Origin: a candidate division TM6 bacterium GW2011_GWE2_41_16 | GTDB lineage: Bacteria; Babelota; Babeliae; Babelales; Babelaceae | Reading direction: 5' to 3' | Assembly (NCBI GenBank): GCA_000996695.1 | Contig: LCAT01000002.1 | Location: 1 to 64,000 of the forward strand | DNA: 64,000 nt | In this document: piece after piece, positions 52,094 through 60,635 of the stretch | How positions within the stretch are numbered: the first letter of the stretch is position 1 | How the letters are laid out: each line of letters begins with the position of its first letter | The notes under the pieces: model-generated | Told to the model about the DNA's origin: nothing | The model's input: the letters and a program-made list of their open reading frames with translations, nothing else | Databases searched by the model: none | Translations under genes and position numbers: made by a program

Positions 52094-53932
52094 ATGAAGA
52101 ATTTTGCTCATATCTGCGCCGCGCTCACATTATTGAGCTGTTCTTGGATGCTTCCCATAGCGTTTACCTCGCTCAACAAAAGCGACCCTTACCCCTTCCC
52201 TAATTCGCTGTACCCGTACGATTTTTTGCGCAAGGCTGACGAGTTTACCTACTGCGACGACGCACCATGCAAATATCGCTGCTGCCGTGCAGCCGGACGT
52301 TTTACGATGGCCGCATACTACCAAAGCGCATGCAAAGGCACCAGCAGAGATTGCATCACAGACTGCACCGCATGCGTTCCATCCGACACCGGAACAACAA
52401 CAAACCTCCCGAATATTACTACGCCCGCATCAACATCATGCCCCGGCACACCGCTTGGTGATTTACTTGGCACCTGGAACGTTTTGGGCGTCTTATACCG
52501 CTACAATGGCGAACCTGTCGATTACAAAATTATAAAACATGATTCATCTACTCCACCACTTCAATATACAAATTACAGCAACACACAGGTTGGCATTGGC
52601 GCAAACCAGATAAACGGCATGTACAACCCTGAAATTAACGAAAATCTTCCTTTGCCCACTGGTCAATTACAGTATCTGTTACAGGCAGGAGATCCTATAA
52701 CATCAGCCCCAAAATTTGCACAAGTTAATCTAACAAATCCTACCCCCCCACCAAATACAACTCCTTATTCTCTCGAAGATTTTTTTAATTTCATTATCAA
52801 TCCGCAAAAGACCGACATAGGTACCGTCAGAACAGGCGACACACCAGGAACTCTTAGATCACGTCGATTTGGGTTCATGTCTGTGCCGATCGATTACAAA
52901 AAGTACGGTCTCCGCGGACAGTTCTTTCTTGACATTGCCTGCAACTTTGGACTTATCATTCAAGGCGGCATTAACAATATTACCCAACGCCCTACATTCA
53001 ATGATCTCACCTGCTCAGCAGTAAACAGTGATTGTCCAGACATAAAATACTCTGATGCCACAGCAACACCTCCGTATGATTATAAAAATGATGTGCGCAC
53101 GTACTTCACTAACCCAAAAAAATTTGGACAGTTAGCGCATATGCTCGGCTACAATCTCTCATGTTTTAATCAAACAGGCTTTGAAGACACGATGGTCGGA
53201 CTGATATGCCGCGGGAACAGAGAATGTAACTGGGATAAGAGCAACCCAGCACTTCCGCACCTCATATTCTCGCCATTTTTTGCTCTCCAAAGCAGTATCC
53301 CAACTGGCACCTTGGTCTCGCCACGACATCCGTTTGCAATTTCTAGCGGCAACAATGGGCATTGGGGTATTGGCGGAACCATTGGCTGCACCATCGATTT
53401 TGTAGACTCGATCGACTTTGGGTTCGATGTGGGCGTTGATCAGTTCTTCGGTCGACGCTATGATGACATGCCGGTCCCAACAAACTCTTTGCAAACGGTT
53501 CTGTATCCGTACTCAGCCGAGCTTGATCTGTACCCAGGCACGAACTGGACGATTGGTTTAAGCGCAAACACGTACCATGTTGTCGAAGCGCTTACGCTTT
53601 ACGTTGAGTATCGCGCAGTATTCCACAAAAAGGATAATTACAACATCATCAGCATGTGCGCGCCATCGCTCCACACATTACCGGCAGTCACGGACTCAAG
53701 CAATTTAACGACAACGACCATACCGTTTGTTGAGCCGGTTCCTTCAACAAGTGCGGTGCTCACGGGTAAAATGGCTAATGAGTCGTGCTGGAACTCGCAA
53801 ATGTTGATTCTGGGCATGAACTACGATATCACACGATTTGTGCACCTTGGACTTGGCGCTCAAATACCGCTTGTTCGTTGTAACGCATATCGTACGTCAA
53901 CACTCTTTGGAGCACTGGGCATCATGTTTTAA
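52094..53932 (+). CDS. Cysteine-rich outer-membrane protein, paralogue 1
   Basis: From ATG 52094 (AAAGGA six bases before) the product has 612 residues. A signal peptide (1-23, …WMLPIA) is followed by FTSLNKSDPYPFPNSLYPYD, a Cys-rich zone (CDDAPCKYRCC … CITDCTAC), and a barrel-like remainder with alternating strands, ending ALGIMF with terminal Phe. The neighbour at 54390 has the same layout, with long near-identical stretches (GQFFLDIACNFGL, GQ-AHMLGY-LSCFNQTGFED, SSGNNGHWG-GGTIGCTIDF). I infer an abundant disulfide-linked outer-membrane protein, comparable in concept to chlamydial envelope proteins but without visible homology. It has its own promoter and a palindromic module three bases after the stop. 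Confidence 0.82.
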   Translation: MKNFAHICAALTLLSCSWMLPIAFTSLNKSDPYPFPNSLYPYDFLRKADEFTYCDDAPCKYRCCRAAGRFTMAAYYQSACKGTSRDCITDCTACVPSDTGTTTNLPNITTPASTSCPGTPLGDLLGTWNVLGVLYRYNGEPVDYKIIKHDSSTPPLQYTNYSNTQVGIGANQINGMYNPEINENLPLPTGQLQYLLQAGDPITSAPKFAQVNLTNPTPPPNTTPYSLEDFFNFIINPQKTDIGTVRTGDTPGTLRSRRFGFMSVPIDYKKYGLRGQFFLDIACNFGLIIQGGINNITQRPTFNDLTCSAVNSDCPDIKYSDATATPPYDYKNDVRTYFTNPKKFGQLAHMLGYNLSCFNQTGFEDTMVGLICRGNRECNWDKSNPALPHLIFSPFFALQSSIPTGTLVSPRHPFAISSGNNGHWGIGGTIGCTIDFVDSIDFGFDVGVDQFFGRRYDDMPVPTNSLQTVLYPYSAELDLYPGTNWTIGLSANTYHVVEALTLYVEYRAVFHKKDNYNIISMCAPSLHTLPAVTDSSNLTTTTIPFVEPVPSTSAVLTGKMANESCWNSQMLILGMNYDITRFVHLGLGAQIPLVRCNAYRTSTLFGALGIMF

Positions 53933-53935
53933 TAA

Positions 53936-54296
53936 GGGTTTCACCCTTAACCCACAAGGGCCTAGCCCTTGACCCACTGACATAATACAGTAAGTTTTCA
54001 CGGCTTTTGCCGTTAGTAACTGAGGGAATAACAAAACGGTAAAAACCGTTTTGTTATTCCCTCGTACTTCATCCGCCGTCGCATAACGCTATGGCGGACA
54101 CGAGCTACGCATTTGCAAAATTATTATCACCAGGTTAATGACACGAATCATGTATTATTTGTAACCAGGTCAAGCGCTCCCAGCCTACGCCGAGGCTTCG
54201 GCGGGCAGGGGGCGCATATATTAGTCAATGGGTCAAGGGCGAATGCCCTTGTGAGTCAAGAGCGAAGCTTTTGTGGGTCCAGGGTGAACACCCTGG
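53936..54296. repeat. Mosaic hairpin module between the OMP paralogues
   Basis: In order: AAGGGTTTCACCCTT, AAGGGCCTAGCCCTT, perfect 19-base class I hairpin (54022-54040 and 54045-54063, loop AAAA), class III hairpin with other arms (TCCGCC 54072-54077, GGCGGA 54093-54098), repeat C (54183-54213), AAGGGCGAATGCCCTT and CCAGGGTGAACACCCTGG. It fills the gap up to the promoter. Confidence 0.8.
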
Positions 54297-54326
54297 TTGA
54301 CGATTGGCTTGATAGAATGGTATACA
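54297..54326 (+). promoter_or_regulatory. Promoter of the second Cys-rich OMP gene
   Basis: TTGACG (54297-54302), an 18-base spacer and TATACA (54321-54326), followed by CTAGATCA as in the first copy. Confidence 0.75.
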
Positions 54327-54389
54327 CTAGATCACTATCTTTCTTGTTTGAGTAAAACACCCTTAGAAAATGATCCACAAAGGACTGGT

Positions 54390-56093
54390 ATGAAAAATTT
54401 AGCTCGCATCTGCGCTTGTTTAGCACTGTTAAGTTGTTTTTGCATCAAACCGATAGCCTTTACCTCGCTCAATAAAAGTGATCCCTACCCTTTCCCAAAC
54501 ACCCTGTACCCTTACGATTTTTTACGCAAGTCTGACGCGTTTACCTACTGTGACGATACCCCATCGAAATATCGCTGTTGCACTGCTGCAGGCCGATTCA
54601 CCATGGCTGGTTATTATCAAAGCGCCACCGCAGGCACCGGTACAGATTGCGCACCTATATGTACCAGTTGCGGCACCGGCGCTGCACCAGCTATAATTCC
54701 GCCAGCTACAGTAGGCATCGATCCACTACCCTGCCCCGGCACCGAGCTCGGTGATCTGCTCGGCACCTGGAACGTGCTTGGCACGCTCTATCGCTATAAT
54801 GGCGAACCGATAGACTATGGAATACTTAATAACGCAGGCACAGCAACCGTCAACTATAGCAAAACACAGGTCGGTATCGGTGCAAATCAAATAGTTGGCA
54901 CGAATCAGACAGATAGCCTACTCATCACAAATACACCTCCCCCATCAACCAAATTTGCAAACTTGGAGCTTGAAGGTCTTTTTGATTTTGTTATTAACCC
55001 CGCGAACACAGATATCGGTACAACACGCGCAACAGAAAACTCTCGTAAATTTGGATTTATATCCGTGCCCATCGATTATCAAAAATACGGCATACGCGGA
55101 CAGTTCTTTCTGGATATTGCATGCAACTTTGGACTTGTAATCCAAGGTGGACTCAATAACATCACACAACGGCCAACGTTCAATGATTTGACCTGTAGCG
55201 CAACAAATAGCACCTGCCCAGTTCTTGGCTTTGAAGCCCTCAAGGGTTCGGTAAAACAGTACTTCACCAGCCCTCAAAAATTTGGGCAATTTGCGCATAT
55301 GCTCGGTTACGATCTATCGTGTTTCAATCAAACGGGGTTTGAGGACACGATGGTCGGACTGGTGTTCCGTGGGCACAGAGAATGCAATTGGGATAAGAGC
55401 AACGAAGCGCTGCCACATTTATTATTTACACCATTTTTTGCGTTGCAAGGCAGCATCCCAACCGGTACCACGGTTTCGCCGCGTAAACCGTTCGCCATAT
55501 CAAGTGGCAACAACGGGCATTGGGGCGTTGGTGGCACCATTGGCTGCACAATCGATTTCTTTGAGACCGTAGACTTTGGGTTCGACCTCGGCGTCGACCA
55601 ATTCTTTGGCAGACGCTACGATGACATGCCCGTACCCACAAATTCGCTCCAAACTGTGCTTTATCCTTACTCGGCTGATGTAGACGTGCACCCAGGAACC
55701 AACTGGACTATCGGTATGAGCCTCAATGGCTACCATCTGGTCGATACGCTCACGTTATATGCAGAATATCGCGGCGTGTTCCATAAAAAAGATTGTTTTG
55801 AGGTCCTCAGCGTTTCGGCACCAACGATCCACTCGATACCAGCGATCACGCTCAACTCAAACCCAGAAACATTCACAAACGTTTCGCTGGCTATACCAAC
55901 CCCATCAACAAACATCGTGCTCACGGGTAAAATGGAAAACGAGTCCTGCTGGAACTCTCAGATGCTTGTGCTTGGCTTAAGCTACGATATCACGCGGTTT
56001 GTACACCTTGGCATGGGTATACAGGTACCGATATCACAATGCAACGCGTACCGCACATCAACCATTTTTGGTGCACTGGGCATTATGTTCTAA
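54390..56093 (+). CDS. Cysteine-rich outer-membrane protein, paralogue 2
   Basis: From ATG 54390 the product has 567 residues, with signal peptide (…CFCIKPIA), the same FTSLNKSDPYPFPN start, a Cys-rich zone (PICTSCGTG) and the C-terminal ALGIMF. It is 45 residues shorter than paralogue 1, mostly in the middle loops (about residues 100-250), while the predicted strands are kept. Variable loops over a constant scaffold are what surface-exposed antigens show. The promoter region is duplicated along with the gene. The role (porin or structural protein) is inferred from the barrel-like sequence only. Confidence 0.82.
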   Translation: MKNLARICACLALLSCFCIKPIAFTSLNKSDPYPFPNTLYPYDFLRKSDAFTYCDDTPSKYRCCTAAGRFTMAGYYQSATAGTGTDCAPICTSCGTGAAPAIIPPATVGIDPLPCPGTELGDLLGTWNVLGTLYRYNGEPIDYGILNNAGTATVNYSKTQVGIGANQIVGTNQTDSLLITNTPPPSTKFANLELEGLFDFVINPANTDIGTTRATENSRKFGFISVPIDYQKYGIRGQFFLDIACNFGLVIQGGLNNITQRPTFNDLTCSATNSTCPVLGFEALKGSVKQYFTSPQKFGQFAHMLGYDLSCFNQTGFEDTMVGLVFRGHRECNWDKSNEALPHLLFTPFFALQGSIPTGTTVSPRKPFAISSGNNGHWGVGGTIGCTIDFFETVDFGFDLGVDQFFGRRYDDMPVPTNSLQTVLYPYSADVDVHPGTNWTIGMSLNGYHLVDTLTLYAEYRGVFHKKDCFEVLSVSAPTIHSIPAITLNSNPETFTNVSLAIPTPSTNIVLTGKMENESCWNSQMLVLGLSYDITRFVHLGMGIQVPISQCNAYRTSTIFGALGIMF

Positions 56094-56094
56094 C

Positions 56095-56245
56095 AAGGGT
56101 TTCACCCTCCATAACGGCAGTAAGTATGTGCCGTTTGGGCCGAAGGCTTGACCCGCAAACCCAAAGACCTTAACTTTGCGGTCTTTGGAGCGTTTGATCT
56201 GGTGACATATAAAAATATTGGGGCTGCAACACGCAGCCCCTTTTC
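56095..56245. repeat. Mosaic hairpin module after OMP paralogue 2
   Basis: AAGGGTTTCACCCT, a class II hairpin (AACGGCA 56113-56119, TGCCGTT 56129-56135, loop GTAAGTATG), CCAAAGACC/GGTCTTTGG (56161-56169, 56180-56188), and GGGGCTGC…GCAGCCCC near 56220-56241, which looks like a plain terminator between the convergent genes. Confidence 0.75.
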
Positions 56246-56260
56246 ATGAACAAAAATTTA

Positions 56261-57931
56261 TTAAATCGTTGATACTACTTTGTTTTTGAGCGTAATAAGT
56301 TGTTGGTTAAAGTTATATAAAAGTAGCTCTGGACCAACTTTTTTAAAGAAAAATAAATTCCCATTATGAGCAATACTTGGTGCCTCATTTTGCAAAGTAG
56401 TTGAAACAATGCTGTCATCTGAACAACGGTACCAAAAAGGTTTTTGCTCTTTAGTATCTTTGATCACTGCTTCACAATGGCCACCTATGCCACCACCTCC
56501 AATAGTCACTCCAATCAGAGCATACGATCTATTATTGATAGTTATAATTAAATTACCGTTAACAATAGTACCAATATCATTAAGAGCTCCGCCATATGCT
56601 CGTTCAATTTTAATACAGCAAAAATCACCATAATGCTGCGGATTAAAACGCACAATAACATCTACAGGATTTCTTCCTTCTTTATTTTCATTAAAATCTT
56701 CGTACAACGAACTTTCTTCAAGCAAAAGCGTCCATTTTGCTGGTTCTGAAATACCATTAAGCAAAAAATCTTCTACTAAAAACTGTAAAGACAAAATATT
56801 CGGTCTTATTGATAGAACGGTTCGTTTTTCAATACGAGTTGGATCTGAATATGAAAATAAACCACTATTAAAAGAAAATGGCGTTTTATGCAGAAAGGGA
56901 TGATCTTGCGTAAGTTTTGCTATTACTTCTTGCTCAGACATTGCTCCGGGAGAAAATTGAGATGTTCTATAAAAATTTTTGCGTAATACATCTTTGCCTG
57001 CATGCACACCACTAAGAGAAATTTGTTGGATTTGTGTACCTGTAAACCCAAAATCCGTTCCTATCCAATCACTGCCACATACAAGCTCTAAACCATCCAA
57101 AAAATATCCAAAAAGCTCTGCTGGATCTTGCTGCGCAGGATAACCAATAAATGTATATAAACCAGAAAATTCAGTTCTTTTATTCATCAAAGGCACTACG
57201 GCTTGTGTGTAAAAATTTGCAAAATTTTTATCCTTCAAGAATTGCCCAAAAGCTCTTATTAACGCAATTTTTTCTTGATCTATTTTATAACCATTTATAC
57301 CTGCCGCGACCTGTCCAAAGGAACTTTTTAAACTGCCTATAACCCGTTTTTCCCATGCATACTTACTTGGGCCTATAGGGGAAACCGCTTCTCCCTTTTT
57401 TATTTTTTCTTCTTGGATGCTTTTTTCTGCATCTTCAATGTCTTTCCATTTACCTATGAGCTTCTCTAAATGATCCCAAAATTTCTTTGAATCATTAAAA
57501 GCCTGCATGACATTGGCAAGATCTGGCTTAACGCCAAAAGATATTAACTTACTTAAAAAAGAGTCAAGAACGTTTATATCTAAAAGCTCACCACTCCCAA
57601 CCATATTAAAATTTTGTTCTTTACCTTTAATACTGCCTTTGAACGTATTAACAGATTCATTTTTTGTTAAATCATCAATGCTTTTTTCCACTTTTTCTTG
57701 GTATTTTTCTGTTATGCGCTGAGAAGCAGAAATATAGTGCTGTTCCTGAATCGAAGAAATAATTTTTTCGATCCACTGCATATTGAGCAAATTTTGCACT
57801 AACGCTGCGCAATAGCACGAATTTCCTGCATTATACAATTTAGGTGGCATTGCTTGCATAGATACTGCACAAAAGCAGCATAGGCATATCAATATCTGTT
57901 TTATAAAAACCTTTTTACTTCGTACCATCAT
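56261..57931 (-). CDS. Secreted USP-type (C19) ubiquitin-specific peptidase
   Basis: USP enzymes cut ubiquitin from proteins; bacteria have no ubiquitin, so the target would be the host's. From ATG 57931 (AAGGAG four bases upstream) the 556-residue product has a signal peptide (about 1-27, CCFCAVSMQA). The Cys box is YNAGNSCYCAALVQNLLN with catalytic Cys39 (consensus GNTCYxN). The next conserved USP motif is QQDPAELFGYFLDGLEL (about residue 270). The His box is YALIGVTIGGGGIGGHCEAV with His485, followed by WYRCSDDSIV with the Asp at 505 or 506. All catalytic positions are present. An insertion of about 200 residues between Cys box and QQD is helical. It lies convergent to the OMP gene and divergent from a secreted helical protein. 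Confidence 0.85.
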   Translation of the reverse strand: MMVRSKKVFIKQILICLCCFCAVSMQAMPPKLYNAGNSCYCAALVQNLLNMQWIEKIISSIQEQHYISASQRITEKYQEKVEKSIDDLTKNESVNTFKGSIKGKEQNFNMVGSGELLDINVLDSFLSKLISFGVKPDLANVMQAFNDSKKFWDHLEKLIGKWKDIEDAEKSIQEEKIKKGEAVSPIGPSKYAWEKRVIGSLKSSFGQVAAGINGYKIDQEKIALIRAFGQFLKDKNFANFYTQAVVPLMNKRTEFSGLYTFIGYPAQQDPAELFGYFLDGLELVCGSDWIGTDFGFTGTQIQQISLSGVHAGKDVLRKNFYRTSQFSPGAMSEQEVIAKLTQDHPFLHKTPFSFNSGLFSYSDPTRIEKRTVLSIRPNILSLQFLVEDFLLNGISEPAKWTLLLEESSLYEDFNENKEGRNPVDVIVRFNPQHYGDFCCIKIERAYGGALNDIGTIVNGNLIITINNRSYALIGVTIGGGGIGGHCEAVIKDTKEQKPFWYRCSDDSIVSTTLQNEAPSIAHNGNLFFFKKVGPELLLYNFNQQLITLKNKVVSTI

Positions 57932-58054
57932 TTTTCTCCTTGCCCTAAAACGTTTTATCAATCACACTTTACAAAAGCTCTTGCATTGAGCCTTTTGAAA
58001 AAAATACACTTTTGCCAGATGTTCTTATATGTATGCACATACGAGGAGAATAGT

Positions 58055-58777
58055 ATGAAAAAAGCACTTGTCATATCAACTGTTTTTGTTTGTAGTGGTC
58101 TTTGCGGCATGGAACAGGTAGAACCTCAAGTAAAGCAACCCGTACGGTCTTTATGCGCTAAACAACGGCATAAACTCGAACAAAATGTTGCCATGTGGAG
58201 CAAAAACGATCTAGTTAAACACCCTCATATGAAACTACGAGCTCTAGACGATCTTGAAAAACTCATACAAGAAACACCTAAAACACCTTCGAACCTAGCT
58301 CGACTCAACATATATCTTGAACAAAAGCGGACATTAATTAATCCTCAATCGCAGCAAATTACACCATCTTTTGTGTGTTTTGTTCCCGAATATCTCGGCA
58401 AGGCTCAGGATCTTACCAATAGATTGTCTCATGCAAAATTTAACGTAGTAGATCCAGAAATTCGCAACACACAAATTTCTGCTTTTTTGTTTGAAAGCTT
58501 ATGTCTTGCAACACGCATAAAAAGCATGCTGCGTAATCAACTCAAAGATATTGGAAAATTTAAACAACAGTTTCCATTTCTTGTACGCACTGCATATATT
58601 CATAAACTCATATTAAAAAATGAGCGAAACATACTTTTTGCATTCTTTAACACTATAGAACGGCTCCCTAATCGTGATAGTGCATCTTATGAAGAGACTG
58701 CAATAACTCTTCAAAAACATATCATCGTTCTCGATGCACTTGTAGAACGGTTTATTGATAACGCAACAAAAAAATAG
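58055..58777 (+). CDS. Secreted helical protein of unknown function
   Basis: From ATG 58055, after GAGGAG, the product has 240 residues. The signal peptide (1-18, VFVCSGLCGME) is of the style seen in other exported proteins in this window. The rest is helical with many Leu, Lys, Arg and Asn and no motif I know. A C-terminal stretch (FAFFNTIERLPNRDSASYEE … LQKHIIVLDALVERFI) faintly resembles the helical module of the proteins at 18412 and 24953. It starts 124 bases from the divergent USP gene, so the two may share a control region. Confidence 0.78.
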   Translation: MKKALVISTVFVCSGLCGMEQVEPQVKQPVRSLCAKQRHKLEQNVAMWSKNDLVKHPHMKLRALDDLEKLIQETPKTPSNLARLNIYLEQKRTLINPQSQQITPSFVCFVPEYLGKAQDLTNRLSHAKFNVVDPEIRNTQISAFLFESLCLATRIKSMLRNQLKDIGKFKQQFPFLVRTAYIHKLILKNERNILFAFFNTIERLPNRDSASYEETAITLQKHIIVLDALVERFIDNATKK

Positions 58778-58781
58778 TTTA

Positions 58782-59095
58782 TAAGGGCGCCGCCCTCCAT
58801 AACGGAAGTAGGCACGTACCGTTTGGGCCGTAGTATTTACGGAGGCTTAACCCGTAAGCGCCCAGCGCTTAACCTGGTGAAATAATACATGAGTCCTCTG
58901 TCCAATAATTGCGCAAGCATCAGAGCCTGCCGGTGTACGTTAAAACGATGAATAACGTTTTAACGTACACCGGCAACTTGCTTGATTGTCACCGAGTCCA
59001 GCCGTCGCATAAAGTTATGGCTGGCAAGCAAGGGGTTTAGGTCATGGGTCAAGGGCGAATGCCCTTGCGGGTTACAGGGCGGAGCCCTACGCACT
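58782..59095. repeat. Mosaic hairpin module before rpsU
   Basis: GGGCGCCGCCC, class II hairpin (AACGG 58801-58805, CCGTT 58819-58823), GCGCCCAGCGC, a perfect 19-base hairpin (58929-58947 and 58956-58974), class III hairpin (CCAGCC 58998-59003, GGCTGG 59019-59024), AAGGGCGAATGCCCTT and AGGGCGGAGCCCT. No gene is seen in this 430-base gap. Confidence 0.78.
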
Positions 59096-59208
59096 CTAAA
59101 TATGCTACAAACAACTGGACGCATGAATATAAAGCTCTTATACTAAAAACATATTCGTCATTTTTTGATATACAAAACTCTTTAAGAATGGAGCTCGAGC
59201 TGGACATT

Positions 59209-59421
59209 ATGAGTACAAAAAAATCAAATATCACCGTCCTAGTAAATGAAAACGTTGAACGTGCACTTCGTCAACTCAAAAAGAAAATTGAACGCGAAGG
59301 CGTCGTACGTGATATGAAACGTATCGTGTACTACGAGTCACCAACACAAAAACGTCGTAAACGTCTTATGCGTGCAGTTAAACAAAACTGGATGCGTATG
59401 GCTGCTCATAAACTGATTTAA
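59209..59421 (+). CDS. rpsU: 30S ribosomal protein S21
   Basis: The 70-residue product (MSTKKSNITVLVNENVERAL …) has the S21 pattern: one short strand, then a long basic helix (ALRQLKKKIEREGVVRDMKRI) and the RRKRLMRA tail. S21 sits near the 3' end of 16S rRNA and helps initiation. A longer reading from 59044 is the hairpin module and is not part of the gene. The ribosome site is weak, as is common for S21 in lineages with altered anti-SD use; that is not established here. rbfA follows after 12 bases. Confidence 0.93.
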   Translation: MSTKKSNITVLVNENVERALRQLKKKIEREGVVRDMKRIVYYESPTQKRRKRLMRAVKQNWMRMAAHKLI

Positions 59422-59433
59422 TCGAAACATTCG

Positions 59434-59859
59434 ATGTACAACAAACAAACGTCATCTATAAAACGTGCGCAACGCATGTCCCTTTTGTTTCGCGAAATCT
59501 CGCAACTTGTTACTCGCGAAAAGGCCGATAACCCGGCGCTCGAAGGCGTTATGCTCACACGCGTAACGCTATCGCCCGATGGCAGCATTTGCAACGTGTA
59601 CTTTGTCACTGACAAAGATCGTCGCAAAGAAGCGGTTGACACATTGATCTGTTATAAACCATCGCTTCGCAAAGCCATTGCATCAAGCCTCCAGCTGCGC
59701 CACGTACCCGATATTTTTTTCCGCTTTGATGAGCAGTTTTTAAAACAAGCACACATCGAATCGGTCATTGATCGCGTCGCTGCGCAGGAAAAAGCTGAGG
59801 CTCAAGCAACTGGTGCTGATCAAACAGAATCTACTACCGAACCTGGAGAGCTCGAGTGA
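59434..59859 (+). CDS. rbfA: Ribosome-binding factor A
   Basis: RbfA assists maturation of the 16S rRNA 5' end. The 141-residue product has the KH-like fold: RAQRMSLLFREISQLVTRE, VMLTRVTLSPDGSICNVYF, and the PSLRKAIASSLQLRHVPDIFFRFDE motif that marks the family. The last 25 residues are acidic and low-complexity. It lies between rpsU and the prepilin peptidase gene and overlaps the latter by four bases (GTGA). Confidence 0.95.
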   Translation: MYNKQTSSIKRAQRMSLLFREISQLVTREKADNPALEGVMLTRVTLSPDGSICNVYFVTDKDRRKEAVDTLICYKPSLRKAIASSLQLRHVPDIFFRFDEQFLKQAHIESVIDRVAAQEKAEAQATGADQTESTTEPGELE

Positions 59860-60635
59860 ACGCTGCAGTCGTCGCTGTCGCGTTTATTTCTGCCTGCTGG
59901 GGATCTTTTTTAAACTGTTTAGCGTATCGTCTGCTCGAGGGAACATCAGTTCTCAAAGGACGTTCACGCTGTCCTGAGTGCAAAACCGAAATTAAACCCT
60001 ACGACCTCATCCCGATTCTTTCTTGGATCATGCTTCGCGGTCGATGCAGATCGTGTAAAAAATCAATCTCATGGATTTATCCTGTTGTTGAACTCCTTGC
60101 AGCGATCATGGGCATTTTTTTGTGGTGCACAACACCTTCAAATTTTTCGTTTGCAGCGTATGCATCATTGGCCAGCCTTCTGCTCATTCACTTTCACACT
60201 GACGCCCGAGATATGGTCCTTCTGCGACCCATCACACTTGCAACAATCATTATCGCCTTTGCAACCGCTTCGATGAACTGGCTACCAATATCAATAATAT
60301 CATCGTTTCTGGGAGCACTGCTGGGTTTTGGCATCCTCTGGAGCGTGCGCATGTTTTACCTCAAAGTACGCAACTGCGAAGCCCTTGGAGATGGTGATCC
60401 AGAACTTCTTGCATCCATTGGTGCAATTGTTGGACCGTTTGGCTGCATGGGAATATTGTTTATCTCATCGCTGTTTGCAAGCGCATTCGGCATAACCTAC
60501 GCACTAATTAAAAGCAAAAAAAATTTACTTAAGCTCAAGTTTGCTTACGGCCCATTTTTGGTCTTAAGCACGTTTATATGGATCATCTGGCAAAAAACGC
60601 TTATGCATTTTTTGTATCATCTACCGCAATTTTAA
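59856..60635 (+). CDS. pilD: Type IV prepilin peptidase
   Basis: This membrane aspartyl protease trims and methylates prepilins. The 259-residue product starts with GTG 59856 inside the end of rbfA. The N-terminal part has GSFLNCLAYRL and two CxxC pairs (CPEC … CRSC) as in the methylase/zinc domain. Seven or eight helices follow, with the catalytic aspartates in TDARDMVLL and GDGDPELLASIGA. Its last 35 bases overlap the 3' end of the convergent pilin gene, its probable substrate. It fits with the PilB-type ATPase at 6406. Confidence 0.92.
   Translation: MNAAVVAVAFISACWGSFLNCLAYRLLEGTSVLKGRSRCPECKTEIKPYDLIPILSWIMLRGRCRSCKKSISWIYPVVELLAAIMGIFLWCTTPSNFSFAAYASLASLLLIHFHTDARDMVLLRPITLATIIIAFATASMNWLPISIISSFLGALLGFGILWSVRMFYLKVRNCEALGDGDPELLASIGAIVGPFGCMGILFISSLFASAFGITYALIKSKKNLLKLKFAYGPFLVLSTFIWIIWQKTLMHFLYHLPQF

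Noticed and set aside
54113-54355. Open frame of 80 codons between the OMP genes
   Set aside because: It is made of repeat C and hairpin blocks and covers the promoter of the next gene; no ribosome site.
52094-56093. Calling the Cys-rich barrels chlamydial MOMP homologues
   Set aside because: Only cysteine content, signal peptide and terminal Phe are shared; I see no aligned sequence.
49925-59095. Reading the regularly spaced hairpins as a CRISPR array
   Set aside because: The repeats are palindromic blocks of different kinds with no constant spacer length and no cas genes nearby.
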